Positions 9,524 to 18,465 of a stretch of DNA of 64,000 nt are shown piece by piece. Below the pieces are notes generated by a model that ran no database searches, was not told the DNA's origin, and saw only the letters and a program-made list of their open reading frames with translations. This DNA comes from Endozoicomonas sp. ISHI1 (GTDB taxonomy: Bacteria; Pseudomonadota; Gammaproteobacteria; Pseudomonadales; Endozoicomonadaceae): assembly GCF_024606225.1 (NCBI RefSeq), contig NZ_JAGRPU010000011.1, positions 93,444 to 157,443 of the forward strand, in the 5' to 3' direction. Positions within the stretch are counted from its first letter, which is position 1. The number at the start of each line of letters is the position of its first letter. The translations under genes and the position numbers were made by a program.

Positions 9524-11230
9524 TTACTCAAGGGTTACCCGGTTAGCTTCTTCAAGACTGGTTATACCCTCCAGAACCTTTAACAATCCAGATTGGCGAA
9601 GGTTGTTAAACCCTTCTTTCTGGGCAATTTCGGCAATTTGAAGGGAGTTACCCTCTTCCATAATGATCTGCTGTAGAGCCGGTGTGATTTTTACGACTTC
9701 ATAGATGCCTACACGGCCTTTGTAACCCTTGCTGCATTGATCACATCCCTTGGGCCCAAAAATTTTGGCACCCTCGATCTGCGCTTCTGTAAAGCCTTCT
9801 TCCAGCAACGTTTCTTTTGGGATCTCTTTTTGTTCCTTACAGTGACTGCATAAACGTCGAGCCAGACGCTGGGCAATGATCAGGCTGACAGAGGTAGCAA
9901 TGTTGAAGGAAGGAACTCCCATATTTTGCAGGCGTGTCAGAGTTTCCGGAGCGCTGTTGGTGTGCAGTGTGGACATGACCATGTGACCGGTCTGGGCCGC
10001 TTTGATGGCAATGTTGGCCGTCTCAAGGTCTCTAATTTCCCCCACCATAATGATGTCGGGATCCTGACGAAGGAAGGCTCTCAGAGCCTGGGAGAAATCC
10101 ATTCCCTGCTTTGGGTTAACGTTCACCTGGTTGATGCCCTCCAGATTGATTTCTACAGGGTCCTCGGCCGTGGAAATGTTTCTTTCCGGGGTGTTGAGTA
10201 TATTAAGACCTGTGTAGAGAGAGACGGTCTTACCCGAACCGGTGGGGCCAGTGACCAGAATCATACCCTGGGGTTGGTGTAGGGCTTCCATGTACATTTC
10301 TTTCTGGGTTTCTTCATAACCCAGGGCATCAATACCCATTTGGGCACTGGAAGGATCAAGAATCCGCAGTACAATTTTTTCACCCCAAAGGGTGGGCAGG
10401 GTGTTAACCCGGAAGTCGATGGATTTGCTTTTGGACAGACGCATTTTAATACGGCCATCCTGAGGTTTACGTCGTTCTGAAATATCCATAGCGGACATTA
10501 TTTTCAGACGGGATGCAATTCTGGGCGCCAGGCCTGAAGGGGGTTTGGCGGTTTCATGGAGAACACCGTCGGTTCGAAAGCGCACCCGATAGGTTTTTTC
10601 ATAAGGTTCAAAGTGAAGGTCCGACGCACCTGTTTTGATGGCGGTTAGCAGCATTTTATTTACGAATTTTACGACAGGAGCATCGTCATCTTCTCCTCCT
10701 GCTACTTCCTCATCGGTATCTTCGACGGCACCGACTTCCAGCTCTTCAAGGTTACCAAACTCATCGTCATCTAAATTCGACAGGGCATCAAAACCACTAT
10801 CCAGCAGTTGATCAATAAACTTGTCCAGTTTATCTTCTTCAACCATTACCGAATCCACCATGAGGCCGCTGCTGAACCGGATTTCGTCAATGGCTGTATG
10901 GTCACTGGGATCAATAACCCCGACAAACAACCTGGTACCCCGTTTTATCAGAGGGATAAGTTTGTGCTTGCGGATCAGCTTTTCCTGAATCAGGTTTTTT
11001 GGGACGTTTTCAGGGTCAAAGGCGTTAAGGTCCATGACTGGCATGCCAAATTCTTCCGCGGTAGCCACGGATATGTCTTTGGCGCTGAGCAGTTTTTCCC
11101 GGATCAGGTAACTGGACAGGGGCTGCTTTGTTTTAGTTGCCTGTGAAAGTGCTGAGCGGAGTGTCTTTTCATCAATTAGCTGGTCGACAACCAGTCGAGC
11201 AGCCAGTCCTGTCAGAGGTTTATCGACCAT
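9524..11230 (-). CDS. pilB: Type IV pilus assembly ATPase PilB
   Basis: Cytoplasmic hexameric ATPase that powers pilus extension. The 568-residue protein has the N-terminal MshEN-type domain (roughly residues 1-150), an acidic linker, then the GspE/PilB core. Walker A is GPTGSGKT at residues 328-335. It also carries the Asp box (AEDPVEI), Walker B region (DPDIIMVGEIRD), the His box (STLHTNSA) and the tetracysteine zinc site (CSHC ... CDQC) typical of PilB. In many relatives pilB is followed by pilC and pilD; here it stands alone, with a predicted phytase-like gene upstream in the same orientation. The remaining pilus genes must lie elsewhere if the system works. Confidence 0.93.
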   Translation of the reverse strand: MVDKPLTGLAARLVVDQLIDEKTLRSALSQATKTKQPLSSYLIREKLLSAKDISVATAEEFGMPVMDLNAFDPENVPKNLIQEKLIRKHKLIPLIKRGTRLFVGVIDPSDHTAIDEIRFSSGLMVDSVMVEEDKLDKFIDQLLDSGFDALSNLDDDEFGNLEELEVGAVEDTDEEVAGGEDDDAPVVKFVNKMLLTAIKTGASDLHFEPYEKTYRVRFRTDGVLHETAKPPSGLAPRIASRLKIMSAMDISERRKPQDGRIKMRLSKSKSIDFRVNTLPTLWGEKIVLRILDPSSAQMGIDALGYEETQKEMYMEALHQPQGMILVTGPTGSGKTVSLYTGLNILNTPERNISTAEDPVEINLEGINQVNVNPKQGMDFSQALRAFLRQDPDIIMVGEIRDLETANIAIKAAQTGHMVMSTLHTNSAPETLTRLQNMGVPSFNIATSVSLIIAQRLARRLCSHCKEQKEIPKETLLEEGFTEAQIEGAKIFGPKGCDQCSKGYKGRVGIYEVVKITPALQQIIMEEGNSLQIAEIAQKEGFNNLRQSGLLKVLEGITSLEEANRVTLE

Positions 11231-11367
11231 GCCTTGTCTATCCGTTTTATTGTTCTTGAGTATGTTCTCTGATTTCTACTATATCAGCACTAAGACAAGA
11301 GCATAAACAGGATATTTAGTAAAGTGTTGAAGCGGGCGCGTCGTTCCCGGGAAAGGAAGTCCGGTAA

Positions 11368-11402
11368 CGACAAAGCCATTACCAGAGATAATGGCGTTGT
11401 CG
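11368..11402. terminator. Long hairpin between pilB and the upstream gene
   Basis: CGACAAAGCCATTA (11368-11381) pairs with TAATGGCGTTGTCG (11389-11402), 14 positions with one mismatch and a 7-base loop. It lies just after the end of the reverse-strand gene at 11431. There is no T run, so it is at most a factor-dependent or 3'-protecting structure. Confidence 0.35.
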
Positions 11403-11430
11403 ACACTCTATAGAGGTCAGGTGTCAGCCT

Positions 11431-13035
11431 CTATTCAATGACCGGCAGGGTAAAGTGCAGAAGACGAGTTTGGGTTTCGACTTCGCCGTTGTTGTAGCTC
11501 ACCAGCATGAAGGTTTTGTCCCCCTGTGCAGTATCAGGACCCAGTGCAATGGCTTCAAAATTGGCCTCATGAATATCGAAGTCTGGTTTGTCAGGCATCT
11601 GTCTCAGAGAATCAGGGTGGTTGCTGGCAAAGAGCAGTGTCTTGGACATAAAGTCTTTGGGTGTTTTCATAAATACTTTGTTCAATGCTTCGTCAACAAA
11701 GGTTTCATTGCCTTTGAAATTCTTGCCGCTGCTCAGATCGACCAGATAAACCTTGGTGATAAAGCTGGGCTGAGCACCCTGATAAGGCATTTCTGTTTTC
11801 TCAAGGAACAGAGCCTTTTTATCATTGAGAACCGCAATATCGCTGACGGTTCGAACAGGATCACTCTTTAGCTGTTTTCTGACAGTGGGGGTGACAACCA
11901 GAAGAGAGAAGTTGTAGAGCTTCTCTGACAGAGTTGAAACTACACCCCTGGCGGGAAGCTCATCACTGTTTGAGTATTGTCCGTGCATCAGCTCGTCACC
12001 ACTGTACAGTCGTTCGGTAGTGAAGGTCACCACCCTGACAGGTGGGACATGTCCCTTGATAGCCCACTTGGTGGCATCCTGAACCAGAGGACCAGCGGCC
12101 GCAGCAACGTAAACGTTGCTATCGGGAATATGGTCGAGACTTTTCACACCAAGTCCCTGCTGAATACCACTGAAACCTTTATGTAAAGGAATCCAGTTGT
12201 TGTTTTCAAAATGTTTGGGCAGTCTTAATGCGCTATCCACCTGACCTGCTCTGGGATACGCATTCGTAAGCAGAAATTTTGATGACAGACCCACATCACA
12301 AAAGTGAACACCTTTTGAGAGTTGCAAAGGGATTTCCCTGAAGGTATGCAGGAAAGCAGCGGGAATCAGGTCAAGGATCGGCACGGAAAAAAATTCATGG
12401 GCATCATACCAGGCCTTCAGGAAACCATTGTTCCTGGTCTCAATGCTGGTTTCGTCACGATTGGCGTGTCGGTAACCGTAGCCTGCATAAGCGGGGATAT
12501 CGATAGCCCTGTAATCAATAACGCCGGTAATGCCCCTTCTTTCACTCTGACTGGAGGCAATCAGCAGTTTGCCGTCCTGAGTCGCTGTGATGCTACTGGG
12601 GGAAATATGGCCATCCTTCAGCCAGAGGGGGTGGGTTCTGGCATACTTGCCCTCAGTGATTTGATACTCAGTAACATCATTGGGTGAGAATATGGAGTCA
12701 CGAGGGTTCTGGCGATCCGGCTTGAGCCTGCTTAAATTGACCTCGTAATAGTGGGGTTTAGAGAAGACGCTCCATCCGTTAGTACCAGTGAAACCTGCCC
12801 CGGCATCTCCAGAAAGCAGGAACAGTCTCCCTGCTGAATCATTTCTGGTGGAAACGAAATGCGCACCGGTAATATGAGTGACCTTTCTCTGGGTGTCTGA
12901 GGGCATTATGTGGTTGCCCAAGTAACGGACGCCTTTATGAGGGGCCTCTTTACCTGTGGGTTCTTCTGACCAGCCGGTAGCCGAAAGAATGAAGCAAAGC
13001 GCTGAGCCAAGCAGGGCACTTCTTCTTTTCATCAT
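11431..13035 (-). CDS. Secreted phytase-like (esterase-like) protein
   Basis: A 534-residue protein with an N-terminal signal peptide (MMKRRSALLGSALCFILSATGWS, cleavage near residue 23). The pattern of repeated short beta segments, and in particular NFEAIALGPD followed by FMLVSYNN near the C-terminus, resembles the 'esterase-like activity of phytase' beta-propeller family (PF13449). No catalytic residues can be assigned with certainty. Other blocks, such as SPSSITATQDGKLLIASSQS, also fit a propeller reading. It is probably periplasmic or secreted. It could be a different beta-propeller family; the phytase activity itself is not established by sequence. Confidence 0.5.
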   Translation of the reverse strand: MMKRRSALLGSALCFILSATGWSEEPTGKEAPHKGVRYLGNHIMPSDTQRKVTHITGAHFVSTRNDSAGRLFLLSGDAGAGFTGTNGWSVFSKPHYYEVNLSRLKPDRQNPRDSIFSPNDVTEYQITEGKYARTHPLWLKDGHISPSSITATQDGKLLIASSQSERRGITGVIDYRAIDIPAYAGYGYRHANRDETSIETRNNGFLKAWYDAHEFFSVPILDLIPAAFLHTFREIPLQLSKGVHFCDVGLSSKFLLTNAYPRAGQVDSALRLPKHFENNNWIPLHKGFSGIQQGLGVKSLDHIPDSNVYVAAAAGPLVQDATKWAIKGHVPPVRVVTFTTERLYSGDELMHGQYSNSDELPARGVVSTLSEKLYNFSLLVVTPTVRKQLKSDPVRTVSDIAVLNDKKALFLEKTEMPYQGAQPSFITKVYLVDLSSGKNFKGNETFVDEALNKVFMKTPKDFMSKTLLFASNHPDSLRQMPDKPDFDIHEANFEAIALGPDTAQGDKTFMLVSYNNGEVETQTRLLHFTLPVIE

Positions 13036-13322
13036 TGATTACAACACCTGAAGTGAAACAACCCCATAAAGATAGCCACAATTTTTCATTGCAGGTGTAT
13101 TTTTGACTGAAGTCGCTCCTAAAGTGCCGGAGGCAGGAAAGAAGTATTTTAAAATCTGAGAGCCAGGTTTGATGTGGTCTGTTTTAAGAAGTCTGGCTAA
13201 CAGAACCTGTTGCTCTGTTGGTGGATTTTTCAGCGTTTTTGAAGTGTAGGAATGAGAACACCAAGCTCTGGAAAGTATACACTCCGGAAACCGGCTTCTG
13301 TAACTTTACGTTGGGGTCGATG

Positions 13323-14069
13323 TCACAGCAGTTGATAATGAATGGAGAGAATCACGGTAACAGGCTTTTTGTCAGGGGGCGGTAAGGGTAGGGAGCGTTC
13401 TATGGCTTTCAGACTGCTGGCTTCAAACGCCTTTTTACCGTCCAGCACACTGGTCTTTCCCAATGTTCCGTCAGAGTTGATTTCAATTTTCATTTTTACT
13501 TCTCCTTCCAGTCGCCTTCTTTTGGCCTGATAGGGATAAACTTTGTAGCGATTGATCCGGTACTGAAGTTTAGCCACCCATTTCTGAAACTCATCTGGTT
13601 TTGTGTGCCCGGCTTCTGAGTTGATGAGTTCCTCAACAGGCTCTCCTGTTGTCTGCTGACTGACTGTGGAAGCTGGAGGTTCGGCAGGCTTTGCATCACT
13701 GTGTTTTTTTTCTTCGTGTTTGGTCGGTTCTTGCTGAATCTCTTTCTTTTCTGCTCTGGTTGTTATGACTTTCTTGTTTTCTGCTTTTTCAGCCTGCTCT
13801 GTTTGTTCAGTGATTTGAGTGTGCTCAGTGTTTTCTTTCTGAGAATCATGCTTTGTTAGTTCCGAGTCGTTTATCGCGTTTGTGCCGGTCAGGCTTTCTT
13901 CAGTGGCAGGTGTGACAGAGCGGTGATGAGACACCAGTTGTATTTGAATACCCGGTGTTTTGGGAGCAGGCATCCGGATACTTCCGATAAAGCCCAAAAG
14001 CAAGGTGTGAAAGACCACTGACAGGGTCAGGGGGATGGCCAGGTGCCTGATGGTTGATTCCTGTTCCAT
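13323..14069 (-). CDS. TonB-like energy transducer
   Basis: An inner-membrane-anchored periplasmic protein expected to couple the proton motive force to outer-membrane receptors. It has one N-terminal membrane helix (IPLTLSVVFHTLLLGFIGSI), a long Lys/Glu/Gln-rich charged spacer, and a C-terminal TonB-type domain from about residue 165 (YPYQAKRRRLEGEVKMKIEI followed by DGTLGKTSVLDGKKAFEASS). I take ATG at 14069, which puts the hydrophobic helix near the start; an in-frame ATG at 14090 would add seven residues. No exbB, exbD or receptor gene is adjacent, so its partner is unknown. TolA is a possible alternative, but the C-terminal domain fits TonB better. Confidence 0.75.
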   Translation of the reverse strand: MEQESTIRHLAIPLTLSVVFHTLLLGFIGSIRMPAPKTPGIQIQLVSHHRSVTPATEESLTGTNAINDSELTKHDSQKENTEHTQITEQTEQAEKAENKKVITTRAEKKEIQQEPTKHEEKKHSDAKPAEPPASTVSQQTTGEPVEELINSEAGHTKPDEFQKWVAKLQYRINRYKVYPYQAKRRRLEGEVKMKIEINSDGTLGKTSVLDGKKAFEASSLKAIERSLPLPPPDKKPVTVILSIHYQLL

Positions 14070-14128
14070 GATTTGCAACCCACGGAGCATAGCAGATTAA
14101 ACAGGAATTAAATAAGCAGTTATCAGAG

Positions 14129-14155
14129 AGAAGCCCTGACATGCTCAGGGCTTCT
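14129..14155. terminator. Hairpin after the Na/Pi cotransporter gene
   Basis: AGAAGCCCTGA (14129-14139) and TCAGGGCTTCT (14145-14155) form a perfect 11-base-pair stem with a CATGC loop. It lies just beyond the stop of the reverse-strand gene at 14175. On that strand it is followed by CTCTCTG, a weak pyrimidine tract. Confidence 0.55.
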
Positions 14156-14174
14156 TCAGGATATCAAGCAAGCT

Positions 14175-15344
14175 TTAGCGGGCTATGAAAATCCCCAGGC
14201 CCGGTATGACAAAAAAGGCCAGCAACAGATAAAGGAACGCATAAGAGCGATTCTTTACAGCCAGGTCTGACAACTTTTCCGCAGCGTAAAGAGGAATCTC
14301 ACGCAGCCACTTGATGCCATAAATGAGGGCTACAGCAAACACGTTAAAGAACAAATGTACCAGGGCAATGGTCATGGCGTGCCCGGCTTCTGCACCGACA
14401 ATGGCCGTTGCCGAAAGTAGGGCTGTGATGGTAGTACCGATGTTAGCACCCAGTGTAACAGGGTACATCTGACGAACGGTGAACACGCCACTGCCCACCA
14501 GGGGAACCATCAGGCTGGTGGTGGTAGAAGATGACTGAACCATGACGGTCATAACAGTACCGGAGGCAATACCGGAAACCGGACCACGACCAATAGACTT
14601 GTGCAGAACGTCCTTGGCACGACCGACCATAACTTTTTTCAAGAGCTTGCCCAGTCTCACTACTGAGCTGAAGATCAGAAAGATACCGAAGGCGATCATA
14701 GTCAGGCCACCCAGTGTGCTGTCCGGCAAAAGGCCTGCAAACTCTTTCACTATATTCACGGCCGGCTTGGTCAGAGGCTTGATAAAATTCAGGCCGCCCA
14801 TGTCAATAGCAGAGCCACCTACCAGTAATGCGGCTACGTGTTGTGAAATATCTTTCAGGAAACCGGTCATCAATTCCAGAGGTAGCAGAATCAGAACCGC
14901 CAGATAGTTAAAGAAGTCGTGAACCGTCGAAGCAGCAAAGGCCCGTTTGAAGGACTTGTCGCAACCCATGTGACCCAGGCTGACCAGAGTATTGGTAATG
15001 GTGGTGCCGATATTGGCGCCCATAATCATGGGGATCGCCATTTCAACGGGCAGGCCCCCAGCTACGAGGCCAACGATAACAGAGGTCACCGTACTGGAAG
15101 ATTGAACCAGGGCGGTGGCAAGGGTACCGGCAATCAGAGCCAGCATAGCATTGTTGGCAAAGCTGAACAGCTCGGCAGCAGCTTCTGCGCCGCCCACAGC
15201 CATTTTAAAACCAGAGCCCACTACGCTGACGGCAACCAGGAGAGCGTAGATCCAGAGGATAACTCTCATCCAGATGCGTCCATAGTGCCTGCTGGTGTAT
15301 TTGTAGTCAGCTTTGGTGCTGGCTTGACTTGTTGCTTCAGACAT
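14175..15344 (-). CDS. Na/phosphate cotransporter family protein (NptA-like)
   Basis: Inner-membrane transporter of the Na/Pi cotransporter family (PF02690). The two inverted repeats each carry the family's Ser-rich motif: ALVQSSSTVTSVIVGLVAGG in the first and MVQSSSTTTSLMVPLVGSG in the second, each followed by a GANIGTTIT stretch. I choose ATG at 15344, giving 389 residues, because AAGGTG lies 7 bases upstream. The frame is open further upstream but that extension has no family resemblance. Transport of phosphate with sodium is the family role; the exact substrate here is inferred. There is no PhoU domain at the C-terminus, as in short NptA proteins. Confidence 0.88.
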   Translation of the reverse strand: MSEATSQASTKADYKYTSRHYGRIWMRVILWIYALLVAVSVVGSGFKMAVGGAEAAAELFSFANNAMLALIAGTLATALVQSSSTVTSVIVGLVAGGLPVEMAIPMIMGANIGTTITNTLVSLGHMGCDKSFKRAFAASTVHDFFNYLAVLILLPLELMTGFLKDISQHVAALLVGGSAIDMGGLNFIKPLTKPAVNIVKEFAGLLPDSTLGGLTMIAFGIFLIFSSVVRLGKLLKKVMVGRAKDVLHKSIGRGPVSGIASGTVMTVMVQSSSTTTSLMVPLVGSGVFTVRQMYPVTLGANIGTTITALLSATAIVGAEAGHAMTIALVHLFFNVFAVALIYGIKWLREIPLYAAEKLSDLAVKNRSYAFLYLLLAFFVIPGLGIFIAR

Positions 15345-15611
15345 TTTCTGCACCTTGGTGCTGTTTGGATAAAGGTGGTGGCGAAAATATAGGTGTTTTA
15401 TTTCAAAAATATTACAGTTATGACTTTTTTTTGAAATATTTAAAGCAGACACCTGTCGATCAATGACAGGCAGTCAGGACAAAGACCGTCTAAAAACGAC
15501 AGTCATCGTTTTCTGATGTATCTGAAAGCTCAACTCGTTCCACGCCAGAACCTACAGAGCCTTAAAGCGCGGAAACCTGAGTTTAGGGACAGCCCTCAGG
15601 GCAGGGAGCAA

Positions 15612-16850
15612 TTACCCGAGAGGCTTGTCAAACATCTGTACTTTAACTGTTTCTCCTGCCTCAACACTTCCCTGGGAAGCAGGCAAAACGATGTAACAAT
15701 TAGCCATGCTCATGGATCTGAGAATGCCCGACCCCTGACTGCCTGTTGTGACTACCTCGGCTTCTCCTTTCTCGTTGGTTGAGAGTATGCCCCTCTGGAA
15801 TTCCAGGCGACCGGGATGTTTCTTGAGGGGGGTGAGACAGGTTGCTGGCAGTTCAGCAGCAGGAGCGGGTTTTGCTCCCATCATATGATGCAACGCGGGT
15901 GCTGCCAGCTGCTGGAAAGTCACCGTAGCGGAAACCGGATTGCCCGGTAGCCCAAAGAAGATACTGTTGGGAAGTTTACCAAAGGCAAACGGTTTGCCGG
16001 GTTTGATGGCCAGTCTCCAAAAGGAAGTATGGCCTATTTCATTGAGAATATCTTTGACAAAGTCGGCTTCACCCACGGATACCCCTCCGGAGGTAATAAC
16101 CGCATCAGCCTGCTGATCAGCCTCCAGTAAAGCTTTGCAGATCTCCTCGCGGTCATCACGGAGTTTGCCAAGGTCAATCACTTCTGCTCCCAGGCGCTTG
16201 AGCATCGCAGATACTGCAAATCTGTTGCTGTCGTATATATTGCCCTGACCCAGTGTTTCACCGGGCAGTTTCAGCTCATCACCCGTTGAAAAGAGCGCTA
16301 CTTTAATTTTGCGAACGACCGAAACTGTGGGGAGTCCCAATGAAGCCAGCAGCCCTACATCCTGAGCTTTGATGATGTGACCCTTTTCAAAAACCTGAGA
16401 GCCATGAAGAATATCTTCACCGGCACGGCGAATGTGATCACCTGAGCGGGAAGGGGGCTTGCGAAAAGCAATACCCTGTTCAGTTTTCTCGGTCTGCTCC
16501 TGCATGATGACGGTATCGGCACCTTCGGGAAGAGAGGCACCAGTCATGATTCTTATACAGTGAGCAGCGGGCAGAGTACCCTGATAAGGGTGTCCGGCCA
16601 GGGATTTTCCGGCCAGCGGCATTACAGAATGTTGTGCCAGGTCGCCGAAACGGAGTGCATACCCGTCCATGGCTGAATTATCGTGGGACGGAACGTTAAC
16701 CGGCGAAATGATCGTGTCAGAAAGAACCCTGTCCAGGCAGTCAGCCAGAGCCACCGTTTCCGTTTCTGTGACGACCGGTGTTTCCGTCATCAGCTTCTCC
16801 AGCCCTTCATGCAGGGGCATCAGCCCCGGGGTAGTACAGCAGTCAGTCAT
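15612..16850 (-). CDS. moeA: Molybdopterin molybdenumtransferase MoeA
   Basis: Inserts molybdenum into adenylylated molybdopterin, the last step of basic Moco synthesis, in the cytosol. The 412-residue protein has the usual MoeA order: N-terminal domain with VPSHDNSAMDGYALR, the RIMTGASLPEGADTVIMQE segment, the MoCF-binding domain with FSTGDEL and TSGGVSVGEADFVKDIL, then FGLPGNPVSATVTF and the C-terminal beta domain. Its ATG overlaps by 8 bases the end of a short upstream relic of mobB. moaA lies upstream on the opposite strand, making a small divergent Moco locus. Confidence 0.95.
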   Translation of the reverse strand: MTDCCTTPGLMPLHEGLEKLMTETPVVTETETVALADCLDRVLSDTIISPVNVPSHDNSAMDGYALRFGDLAQHSVMPLAGKSLAGHPYQGTLPAAHCIRIMTGASLPEGADTVIMQEQTEKTEQGIAFRKPPSRSGDHIRRAGEDILHGSQVFEKGHIIKAQDVGLLASLGLPTVSVVRKIKVALFSTGDELKLPGETLGQGNIYDSNRFAVSAMLKRLGAEVIDLGKLRDDREEICKALLEADQQADAVITSGGVSVGEADFVKDILNEIGHTSFWRLAIKPGKPFAFGKLPNSIFFGLPGNPVSATVTFQQLAAPALHHMMGAKPAPAAELPATCLTPLKKHPGRLEFQRGILSTNEKGEAEVVTTGSQGSGILRSMSMANCYIVLPASQGSVEAGETVKVQMFDKPLG

Positions 16851-17013
16851 TGAGAGATCTCCTCGTTACTGTTTTTGCAACGGCTTTTTTGAAACAAAAG
16901 CCGTAAATGAATTCAGCAATCTGCTCCGGGTCGTTGAGATCCTGCTGAGGGATCAGCTTTTCCAGCAGGGCTGTTTTACCCGAACCGTTGAATGCGGTCA
17001 GTCCGATAACAGC
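16843..17013 (-). pseudogene. mobB: mobB remnant with internal deletion
   Basis: Directly upstream of moeA, reverse strand 17010-16843 translates as VIGLTAFNGSGKTALLEKLI joined to PQQDLNDPEQIAEFIYGF and a short tail. The first block is the P-loop N-terminus of MobB, the GTPase that assists guanylation of Moco. The second matches the C-terminal block of MobB (as I recall E. coli MobB, LDINDVEGLADFV near its end). Roughly 110-120 residues between them are missing with the frame kept. A TGA lies immediately upstream (17014-17016) and no start codon is evident. The stop overlaps the moeA start by 8 bases, so the relic may still couple translation if it is made. Not an active GTPase as it stands. 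Confidence 0.7.
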
Positions 17014-17234
17014 TCAGGGGAAGGATTGCAGTAGGGGGGCAGTATTTGCATTCCCGATCATTCATTGAGTGCGCAGAAGTCTATTGAAGTATCCGTTGCT
17101 ACTCAATCACTCTTTCCGGGTTTTGATAGGGATTACGCAGTGTCATGGTTGAATTTACCGGGAAGGTTTGCCTGTTTCACGGTATTTGTGCCATTCAATA
17201 TTGTCCTTTCGGGCATGGCTATTTAACTGAGTTG

Positions 17235-17404
17235 GCGTTAGGATGGGGGCCTAATTAATTTAAATAAAGCGCCGAGCTTCGCAGCCTAACCCTTGATCAG
17301 GTAATAGTCCTGAAGGCATGGCTGCCAAGCCGTAACCTGTGTGTGTTACACGCAAGGTTGCCAGGGTTCATATAGAAATGTCTGGGCCTCCCGTGTTTGG
17401 AAAG
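17235..17404 (+). promoter_or_regulatory. Probable molybdenum cofactor (Moco) riboswitch
   Basis: The leader of moaA ends with GCCTCCCGTGTTTGGAAAGG, which fits my recollection of the 3' part of the Moco RNA motif upstream of E. coli moaA. Before it are GC-rich segments able to pair (for example GGCATGGCTGCC, about 17316-17327, and AACCT with AGGTT around 17334-17359). In E. coli this RNA represses moaABCDE when Moco is plentiful. The 5' limit is approximate, and the ribosome binding site (AAAGG) is part of the conserved 3' end. Confidence 0.65.
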
Positions 17405-17411
17405 GTGTGAA

Positions 17412-18392
17412 ATGCGACCATTACATGACCGACAGGGACGAACGTTCCCCTATCTGAGACTGTCTCTGACTGATCTGTGCAACTTCAAGTGCAACTATTG
17501 CCTGCCTGATGGCTGTGAAGAGCACAGTCACATGCAGTCGCTGGGTATTGCCGAAATTAAACGTCTGGTGACCGCTTTTGTGGCGGTCGGTGTTGAGAAA
17601 ATTCGTCTGACCGGTGGTGAGCCCACCCTGCGCAATGACTTTAATGACATTGTCAGTACGATCAAGTCCATTCCGGGTATTCAGAATGTTGCCATGACCA
17701 CGAATGGTTACAAAATGGATCAGAGGGTAGAGTCCTGGTTGGATGCCGGTGTTGATCAGATTAATGTCAGTATCGACAGCCTCGACCCCCGAGCGTTTGC
17801 AGCAATAACCGGGCACGACCGTCTTCAGGAAATACTGGTAGGTATTGATAAGGCCTTTGCGAACGGTCTTACCTCTATCAAAGTCAATGCAGTTTTGATG
17901 AAAGGGGTCAACGACATTCAACTGGGCGCGTTTCTGAACTGGATTAAGCACCAGCCTGTTACCATGCGTTTCATTGAGTTGATGCAGACGGGTGATAATG
18001 GTTGTTTTTTCAATCAATACCATGTCCCCGGAAAGCAAATAAGAGATCAGCTTCTGGAGCAGGGCTGGGTCAGAATGGCCCGAAATAAGGATGCGGGTCC
18101 GGCTTACGAATATTGTCATCCTGATTATCAGGGGCGCATTGGACTGATCACCCCCTATTCAAGAGACTTCTGTAAAGACTGCAACCGTTTGAGGGTTAGC
18201 AGTCAGGGCCATCTGCAACTGTGCCTGTTCTCTGAATCAGGCCACGACCTTCGACGTTTATTACAGGACGACAGTCAGCAGGATGAATTGATCCGGGAGA
18301 TTCGATCAGTACTGAGATTGAAAGTCGACAGTCATTTTCTGGATCAGGGGTATACCGGAGGCACCCGGAATCTTGCCCAGATTGGTGGCTGA
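17412..18392 (+). CDS. moaA: GTP 3',8-cyclase MoaA
   Basis: Radical SAM enzyme for the first step of Moco synthesis, converting GTP to 3',8-cyclo-H2GTP. The SAM-binding cluster motif C-x3-C-x2-C is at Cys23, Cys27 and Cys30 (CNFKCNYC). The C-terminal second cluster motif C-x2-C-x13-C is present (CKDCNRLR ... LQLC). The protein ends in the conserved Gly-Gly tail that takes part in catalysis. I use ATG at 17412, six bases after AAAGG; the upstream in-frame TTG at 17397 lies inside the riboswitch-like leader. Length 326 residues, normal for MoaA. moaB-E do not follow. Confidence 0.95.
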   Translation: MRPLHDRQGRTFPYLRLSLTDLCNFKCNYCLPDGCEEHSHMQSLGIAEIKRLVTAFVAVGVEKIRLTGGEPTLRNDFNDIVSTIKSIPGIQNVAMTTNGYKMDQRVESWLDAGVDQINVSIDSLDPRAFAAITGHDRLQEILVGIDKAFANGLTSIKVNAVLMKGVNDIQLGAFLNWIKHQPVTMRFIELMQTGDNGCFFNQYHVPGKQIRDQLLEQGWVRMARNKDAGPAYEYCHPDYQGRIGLITPYSRDFCKDCNRLRVSSQGHLQLCLFSESGHDLRRLLQDDSQQDELIREIRSVLRLKVDSHFLDQGYTGGTRNLAQIGG

Positions 18393-18465
18393 GAGATCCC
18401 GCCCTTCGATTAAGAGGGTTAGGCCTCCAATGGGCTGACCGGTATACTCTTTGGTTCATCGGGGA

